Below, one piece after another: positions 58,080 through 64,000 of a DNA stretch of 64,000 nucleotides. How positions within the stretch are numbered: the stretch's first letter is position 1; each line of letters begins with the position of its first letter. This DNA is from Sophora flavescens. Taxonomy: Eukaryota > Streptophyta > Magnoliopsida > Fabales > Fabaceae. The translations under genes and the position numbers were made by a program. Where the stretch lies: contig CM061068.1 in the NCBI GenBank assembly GCA_030762895.1, positions 153,160,811-153,224,810 of the forward strand, in the 5' to 3' direction. The notes below the pieces were generated by a model. That model was not told the DNA's origin and made no database searches. It saw only the letters and a list, made by a program, of their open reading frames with translations.

Positions 58080-59394
58080 ATAAAAAATTTCTTCTGCTAA
58101 TGGTTTAGTGAAAATATCAACCCATTAATTTTCAGTTTTAACAAACTTAATATCAAAGATACCTTTCTGAACATAATCCCTTATAAAGTGATGTTTGATT
58201 TCAATATGCTTAGCCTTAGAATGTTGAATTGGATTTTTAGTTAAGCATAAGGCACTAGAATTATCACACCACACAGATATGTTATGCTCATAAATAGAGT
58301 AATCCTCAAGTTGATGTTTTACCCATAAGAGTTGAGAGCAGCAACCAAAGAACTGAAATGTATTCTCGCCTCAAGAAGAGACAAGGTAATAGTTGTCTGC
58401 CTCTTACTTGACCAGGAGACTAAGCTTGCTCTAATGAAGTGACATCCTCCACCAGTGCTTTTTCTTTCTATTATGTCTCTAGCAAAATCAGCATCACAAA
58501 ATCCTACTAATATGTATTCTTTTGATCTTAGATACAGCAAACCAAGATTAGTAGTCCCAAGCAAATATCTAAATATTCTTTTAACAGCTTTAAGATGAGA
58601 TTCTCTTGGGTCAGATTGGAATCTAGCACACATACAAACACTAAACTGAATGCCAGGTCTGCTTGAAGTTAAGTACAATAGAGAGCCAATCATACCCCTG
58701 TAGGCAGTTTGGTCTACCTTTTTACCTTCATTATCTTTGCTTAGTTTTGCATTGGGTTGCATGGGAGTTTTCATTAGTTTGGCACTTTCCATTTTGTACT
58801 TTTTGAGTATCTTCTTGGTATACTTTTGTTGATGGATGTAGACTCCATCACTTGTCTGTTTGATTTGTAATCCAAGGAAGAACTTTAATTCTCCTATCAT
58901 GCTCATCTCAAATTCTACTTGCATTAGCTTGGAAAATTCCTTGCACATCTTTTCATTAGTTGCTCCAAAAATAATATAATCAACATATATTTGGACTATA
59001 ATAAAATTCTCTTTAGAACTTTTCTTAAACAAGGTAGTATCTACTTGTCCTCTAGTAAATTATGCATGAGAAAAGAACTAAGTCTATCATACCATGCTCT
59101 AGGTGCTTGTTTCAAACTTTATAATGTCTTTTTAAGTTTGAAAACATGATCTGGTTTATCAGTGTTTTCAAAACCAGGGGGTTGTTTAACTTACACTTCT
59201 TCTTCAATTATACCATTTAGAAAACCACCTTTTACATCCATTTGAAAAAGAGTGATTTGGTGTTGTACAACATATGACATTACTATACGAATAGCTTCTA
59301 TTCTAGCTACAGGTGCAAAGGTTTCAGTATAATCAATACCTTCTTGTTGGTTATAGCCTTGAGCTACTAACCTTGCCTTATTTCTGACAACCTC
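58080..59394 (-). pseudogene. E reverse transcriptase and RNase H, broken
   Basis: Reading leftward from the F insertion: ARLVAQGYNQQEGIDYTETF, QMDVKGGFLNGII, stops near 59190 and 59115, then from 59032 IYVDYIIFGATNEKM, where the last Asp of YVDD is Tyr (codon 58976-58978 on the + strand). Then FFLGLQIKQTSDGVYIHQ, YRGMIGSLLYLTSSRPGI and RNase H (KSTGGGCHFI; further left NPIQHSKAKHIEIKHHF and DIFTKPLAEE). The RT N-terminus lies beyond F, outside the window. Inactive. Confidence 0.86.
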
Positions 59395-60894
59395 TGTAAG
59401 ACTAAGCCCTCATTCATGTTTTGATGTATGACAAACAAAGTGTATTTTGCATAAGATTTTTGATTTTGACCATATACTTATTATGTTTTAAGTCGTATGC
59501 AAAATCACTCATGAAAAAGGAAAATCAAGGATTAAAGGATGGAAGATCAAGGACACAAAGCAATGGACTAGGACTAAAGCATCAAGCAATGAAGATCTCA
59601 TCCTTTAGATGCTATTGTAAAAATAGCACATTTGATTTCTTAGGTGAAGCACTTAAATTTAAGAAGATCAATGAATCATCAAGACAAGAGCTTAACAAAG
59701 GATAGTAAAAGCTGACGTCCAATGAACTACTAAAAAGCTGACGTCCAATGAACTACTAAAAAGCTAACGTCCAATGAACTACTAAATAGTTGACGACCAC
59801 TAAAGTGACAAGCTTGCATCTACTAAAGTAACAAGAAGCGCTGTCTGCTGATGTGGCAAATGGAGCTCGTCTCATCAAGTAACAAGAAGAGTTGGTCTCT
59901 CAAGTAACAAGAAGAGCTCGTCACTGAAGTAACAAGAAGCGCTCGTCTACTTAAGTAACGAGAAGCGCTCGTCTACCAAAGTGGCATATGAAGCTCCGTC
60001 CACTAAAGTACTAAATGGAGCTCGTCTACTAGCCCATCCGAATGTAAATCTTAATGGCTAGATGGAAACGGTTATTTTTCAAGATGGATGCGAATTCTAC
60101 AAGAATAATCATAATCTAATTTCAAGAACGAGAATCAAGAAAACAGATTTTGTTAAATCAGATCCAAATCTGTTTTAATTGATCCCAACGACTATAACTT
60201 GTTTTCTATATAAAGAGGGATCAAAGGAACACTTTTCATTACCTTACACATTCTGAAAGCGAAAATACGAAAGATTCAAAAGCTTCCAAAAGTGCTTCAT
60301 AATTGAGAGAAAAGTGTGATATTTCTTAGAACTTCAATTTGTATAATCAGACTTTTAGAGTCTTTCTTCTACTCAATTATTTCTGTAAATTAGTGTGATT
60401 AAGATAGGGTATCTCTTAGGATTGAACAAGGATAGAAGGGATCCTTGGGTATAGAAAAGCAAGTGTGCTTTTTGGTGTGGTTATCCTTGTGAATGCTGTA
60501 ATTGGATATTGTAATTTCTGGTTATAGTGGAGAAAACCACAGAGGTGTGGGACTGGTTGTAGGCTTACCAGAGGAGGTATCCGAACCAGGATAAATCGGT
60601 TTGTGTGTTCTTCTCATATCTAAACTCCATATACTTGTTATATGCACATGTGTGTTGTGAATGAGTTTTAAGAATGCTTGTTAACTTGAATCTTTGATCT
60701 GCAATCTGTGTTAAACTTGTTACTTCATATAATTCTTCTTAACATCATTACTTGTTACATAACCTGATTCTTGGGAATTAAAATTGAGTGAAAACCAATT
60801 TTCTTTAAGAAAACTCTGTTTTTGCTTTAAATTGTTGAAAAAGTTTTCAATATCTCAATTCACCCCCCTCTTGAGATTGTAGCCATTACCAACA
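59395..60894 (+). repeat. F 5' LTR (about 1.5 kb)
   Basis: From TGTAAGACTAAG to ATTACCAACA. Both ends are inferred from the junction with E's RT and from the primer-binding site, since the second LTR is not in the window. It contains two tandem repeat blocks and, at its end, AATTCACCCCCCTC, similar to the other sirevirus LTRs. Confidence 0.75.
59707..60036 (+). repeat. Tandem repeats in the F LTR (26-bp block and CTCGTCT block)
   Basis: 59707-59785: three copies of a 26-bp unit (GCTGACGTCCAATGAACTAC plus AAAA), with a fourth degenerate copy. 59825-60036: about seven looser units of AAGTAACAAGAAGCGCTCGTCT with partial loss. Confidence 0.82.
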
Positions 60895-60896
60895 AG

Positions 60897-60908
60897 TGGC
60901 ATCAAGGC
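60897..60908 (+). other. Degenerate primer-binding site (F)
   Basis: TGGCATCAAGGC, three mismatches to the TGGTATCAGAGC seen in B and the TRG elements. It may be diverged or primed by another tRNA. Confidence 0.6.
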
Positions 60909-60944
60909 TAAAACTCTTGTTAAAAAGCTTAATAGCTTCAAAAG

Positions 60945-62640
60945 ATGGCTACAAATGATATCCTGGGTGATGGGGCTTCACTCACTAGACCCCCTGCCTT
61001 TAATGGCTCCCAATACATGTATTGGAAAGAGAGAATGCTTATCTTTCTTGAGGCTGCAGGTTTAGATGTATTAGATGCTGTTGAAAATGGTCCTTATGTT
61101 CCATTTATTCTTGATGCTAAGGGAAATAAACAAACTAAACCAAGAGATGATTGGAATGATGATGATAAAAGAAGAGTTGGTTATAATGCTAAGGCAAAAA
61201 ATATTATAACAGCTGCTTTGAATTATGATGAGTTTTTCAGGGGTCTCCAATTGCAAAACAGCAAAGCAAATGTAGGATACTCTTCAACTCACTCATGAAG
61301 GAACCAACGATGTGAAAAGAGCAAGAATGAATGCACTAGTCCATGAATATGAACTCTTTCATATGAAGAATGGTGAGGAGATAGATGAACTGCAAAAGAG
61401 GTTGACACACATTGTGAACCAGCTAGAAGGACTCAGACATACAATCACAGATGAGAAAAAGATTAACAAGATAATGAGATGTTTGAGTCGTGAATGACAG
61501 CTAGAAATTACTGCAATTGCTGAAGCAAAGGATCTAAACACCATGCAGATTGCTACTTTATTTGGCAAGTTGAAAGAACACGAATTGGAACTCAATAGAT
61601 TGAAAAGTCATGAAGATAAGGAGAAAAAGAAGAAAGGACTCTCACTCAAGGCTCATATCTCCAAAGAATCAATAGAAAGTGATGAAGATGAACACCTTGA
61701 TGAAAGTGAAGAATCCGAAGAAGAAGACATGGGATTGCTTGTGAGGAAATTTAGAAGATTCATCAAAAAGAATAGAAACAAGAAGCAATTCAGTTTTTCT
61801 ACCAAAAAGAACGCGAACAAAGGTGAAAGCTCTTCCTCAACAATCAAATGCTTTGAATGTGGAAAGCTTGGACACTACAAAAATGAATGTCCAAAGCTAC
61901 AAAAGAAAGAAAAGTATGAGAAGAATGACAACAAAGAGAAGAAAGGAAGAAAGCCTAGAAGAGCATACATATCTTGGGAAGAAAATGATATGGATTCCAC
62001 TAGTAGTGAATTTGAAAATGAAGAAGTCAACCTATGTCTCATGGCAAATCAACAAAGTGATAGTGAAACCGAGGTAAATGATTATTCTCTTACCTATGAT
62101 GAGTTACAAGATGCTTTTGATGAATTGCATGAATAATATGTTAAAATTGGTAAACAACTCATATTTTCTAGGAAGATCATTGCAAAATAATGTAGTGACT
62201 ATGCATCTTTACAAATAAAGCTTAAAGAACTAGAAGCTAAAAATTCACAATTACTTGCATCTAGTTCAATTTGCACCAAATGCACTACACTAGAAAAGGA
62301 AGTTGAAAAACTGAATACAACTCTATCTAAGTTTACTTTGGGTAGAGATAACGTGAATGCCATATTAAGACAGCAAAAAGGTGTGTATGACAAAGCTGGA
62401 ATTGGATATAATCCTATGGTATATGAAAAATCTTTCAAGAAGCTTTTTGTTGCACCTAGTTCTTCAACTAGTCCTTTTGTGAAATGTTATTATTGTTTAA
62501 AGAAAGGTCATATAGCTGCTACTTGTAGACTTAGAAAGAATATACATGTTGGCATTAAACAAATTTGGGTTCCAAAAGGAACTTATGTTGCTACTAACAC
62601 CAAAGGACCCAACCACGTTTGGGTATCTAAAGGAAAAGTA
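60945..62640 (+). pseudogene. gag: F gag (copia, UBN2-type), broken
   Basis: Start MATNDILGDG, shortly after the primer-binding site. Sirevirus gag N-terminus (TRPPAFNGSQYMYWKERM); a one-base shift near 61240 and a TAG near 61271; UBN2 core (ALVHEYELFHMKNGEEIDEL); a TGA at about 61495; then 61543-62136 with KLKEHELELNRL, a zinc knuckle CFECGKLGHYKNECP (near 61850), a Lys-rich linker and DELQDAFDELHE. After two stops comes a coiled coil and a second knuckle CYYCLKKGHIAATC (near 62485), then WVPKGTYVATNTKGP. Two zinc knuckles are unusual for copia gag but known in sireviruses. Confidence 0.85.
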
Positions 62641-62679
62641 TAAAAAAAATCTGTTTTGTAGGTGTGTTTGAAGGCCAAA

Positions 62680-64000
62680 AGCTCAAGCTAGCTTTTATAT
62701 AGTGGCTGCTCCAAACACATGACCGGAGACATCACAAAATTTACATCTTTCACTCCCAAAGAAGGTGGAAATGTCACCTATGGAGACAACAACAAAGGAA
62801 GAATTCTTGGTGTTGGAACAATAGGAAAAAGTTCGGCAATCAAGATTAAGGATGTTCTCTATGTGGAAGGGCTCAAACACAATCTACTAAGTATAAGCCA
62901 ATTATGTGATAAAGGCTACAAGGTAAACTTTAACTCAAATTTGTGTATGATTGAATCTATTCATGATAATAACATAAAATTGATTGGAAATAGAATCAAT
63001 AACATCTATATGATAGACTTAGACAATTTAACTTCCAATGATGCATGTTGCTTAATTTCCAAAGAAGATGAAAATTGGCTTTGGCATAGGAGAATAGCTC
63101 ACATTCATATGGATCACTTGAATAAATTGATTTCCAAAGAACTTGTAACTGGTTTACCAAATAAGAAGTTTGTTAAAGAGGGCTTATGTGATGCATGCCA
63201 AAAGGGTAAACAAGTGAAAACCTCATTTAAGGCTAAAAACATTGTTTCAACTAGTAGACCCTTACAATTGTTGCACATGGATCTTTTTGGACCTTCTAGG
63301 ACAAAAAGCTTTGGTTGAAATCTTTATGCTCTTGTAATTGTTGATGACTTCTCTAGATTTACTTGGACTTATTTTTTAGCACAAAAGAATGAAGCTTTTA
63401 AAGCTTTTAAGAAAATGGCTAAGGTTGTTCAAAATGAGAAAGACGTGAAAATTGTTTCAATTAGGAGTGACCATGGAGGAGAATTCCAAAATGAGGAGTT
63501 TGATAACTTTTGTGATGAACATGGTATAAGACACAATTTTTCTGCACCTAGAAGTCCACAACAAAATGGAGTAGTTGAAAGGAAAAATAGGTCACTTGAA
63601 GAAATTGCTAGAACCATGTTAAGTGACTCTAATTTACCAAAGTATTTTTGGGCTGATGTAGTGAGTACTGCATGTTATGTTTTAAATAGAGTTCTAATAA
63701 GGCCAATTTTGAAGAAAACTCCATATGAACTTTACAAGGGAAGAAAACCTAACATTTCTCATTTTCATGTCATTGGTTGTAAGTGTTTTGTGCTAAATAA
63801 TGGCAAGGATAATCTTGGGAAATTTGATCTCAAAGCTGATGAGGGTATTTTCCTAGGTTATTCATTAACTAGCAAAGCATATAGAGTGTTTAATAAGCGT
63901 ACTTTATCAATGGAAGAATCTGTTCACATAACATTTGATGAGTCTAACCCCAAAAGGTTGGGAAAGGACATTTTTGATGATGCAGAAACTCGTGAAGATG
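62680..64000 (+). pseudogene. F protease and integrase (partial, runs off the edge)
   Basis: The protease motif reads YSGCSKHMTG: the catalytic Asp is Tyr (62698-62700) and a TAG precedes it (62689-62691). Downstream the frame is open: GAG_pre-integrase (WLWHRRIAHIHM, CDACQKGKQ) and the integrase core with MDLFGP (Asp codon 63280-63282), a TGA at 63316-63318, then RSDHGGEFQN (Asp 63469-63471) and GVVERKNRSLEEI (Glu 63577-63579). All three integrase catalytic residues are kept. It reads on to the window end through the integrase C-terminal domain. RT should follow outside. Confidence 0.87.

Larger units (their letters stand above)
26545..59394 (-). mobile_element. Element E: sirevirus, minus strand, interrupted by B and F
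   Basis: The 3' LTR is at the left (26545-27079 plus 54060-54885), followed rightward by the 3' untranslated region, an env-like ORF (55349-57635), RNase H and RT (58080-59394). The rest of RT, integrase, gag and the 5' LTR lie beyond element F, outside the window. The left flank GATCA (26540-26544) is a candidate target-site duplication. It is inserted in the gag of element G. Element B lies in its 3' LTR and element F in its RT. Confidence 0.83.
59395..64000 (+). mobile_element. Element F: sirevirus, plus strand, 5' part
   Basis: 5' LTR (59395-60894), degenerate primer-binding site, gag, protease and most of integrase; RT, RNase H and the 3' end lie off the right edge. It cuts E's RT, and ACCTC at 59390-59394 would be the left target-site copy. 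Gag (two zinc knuckles, YDELQDAFDEL) and pol place it with the sireviruses, but its LTR is unlike those of B, E and H. It is less decayed than E. Confidence 0.85.

Overview
The window is a block of plant nuclear heterochromatin made of LTR retrotransposons nested inside one another. I find no host gene, no tRNA or rRNA gene, and no prokaryotic feature. The plant origin follows from the element families: sirevirus-type Ty1/copia elements with env-like ORFs, Athila-type and Tat-type Ty3/gypsy elements, and a chromovirus-type gag. The SIRE-like sequences are most familiar from legumes, so a large-genome legume is my best guess, but nothing here fixes the species.

Nesting, outermost first. 'G' is a Tat/Ogre-like element on the minus strand, with a protease scrap at 17714-17824 and a gag scrap at 25637-26544. 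It was invaded three times: by sirevirus 'H' (+, enters from the left, ends at 17713), by 'TRG2' (17825-25636), and by sirevirus 'E' (-, 26545 to beyond F). H carries in its env-like ORF the gag-only element 'TRG1' (763-14336, flanks CTCTC/CTGTC), and TRG1 carries Athila-like element 'A' (6164-10346, TSD GGTTA). E carries in its 3' LTR sirevirus 'B' (27080-54054, TSD AGGAA). B carries in its env-like ORF Athila-like element 'C' (30276-45551, TSD AGTAC). C carries Athila-like element 'D' (33179-40817, TSD GCCAC). E also carries in its reverse transcriptase sirevirus 'F' (+, 59395 to the window end). The deepest chain, G>E>B>C>D, has five levels and gives a relative insertion order.

LTR starts and ends (TG...CA), primer-binding sites, polypurine tracts and most target-site duplications can be read directly. 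The sireviruses (B, E, F, H) carry gag, protease, integrase, RT, RNase H and env-like pieces, but all are broken; catalytic residues are lost in B (integrase and RT), E (RT) and F (protease). TRG1 and TRG2 belong to a non-autonomous family with about 3-kb LTRs that encodes gag and nothing else, ending just before where the protease active site would be. The Athila-like elements C and D keep gag and protease but have no RT, RNase H or integrase; A keeps gag and reaches at most the protease approach. All three would depend on enzymes supplied in trans.

The least explained signals are palindromic repeat arrays. (i) Arrays of TCACGGCCGTGA sit about 13-15 bp upstream of the TATA box in the LTRs of C and D but not in A. 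(ii) ATAATCGATTAT repeats fill the leader between the primer-binding site and gag in TRG1 and are absent from TRG2. (iii) About 35-bp hairpin repeats lie inside the TRG LTRs. (iv) A poly-C tract sits 21-25 bp downstream of the TATA start in every TRG LTR that has this region.
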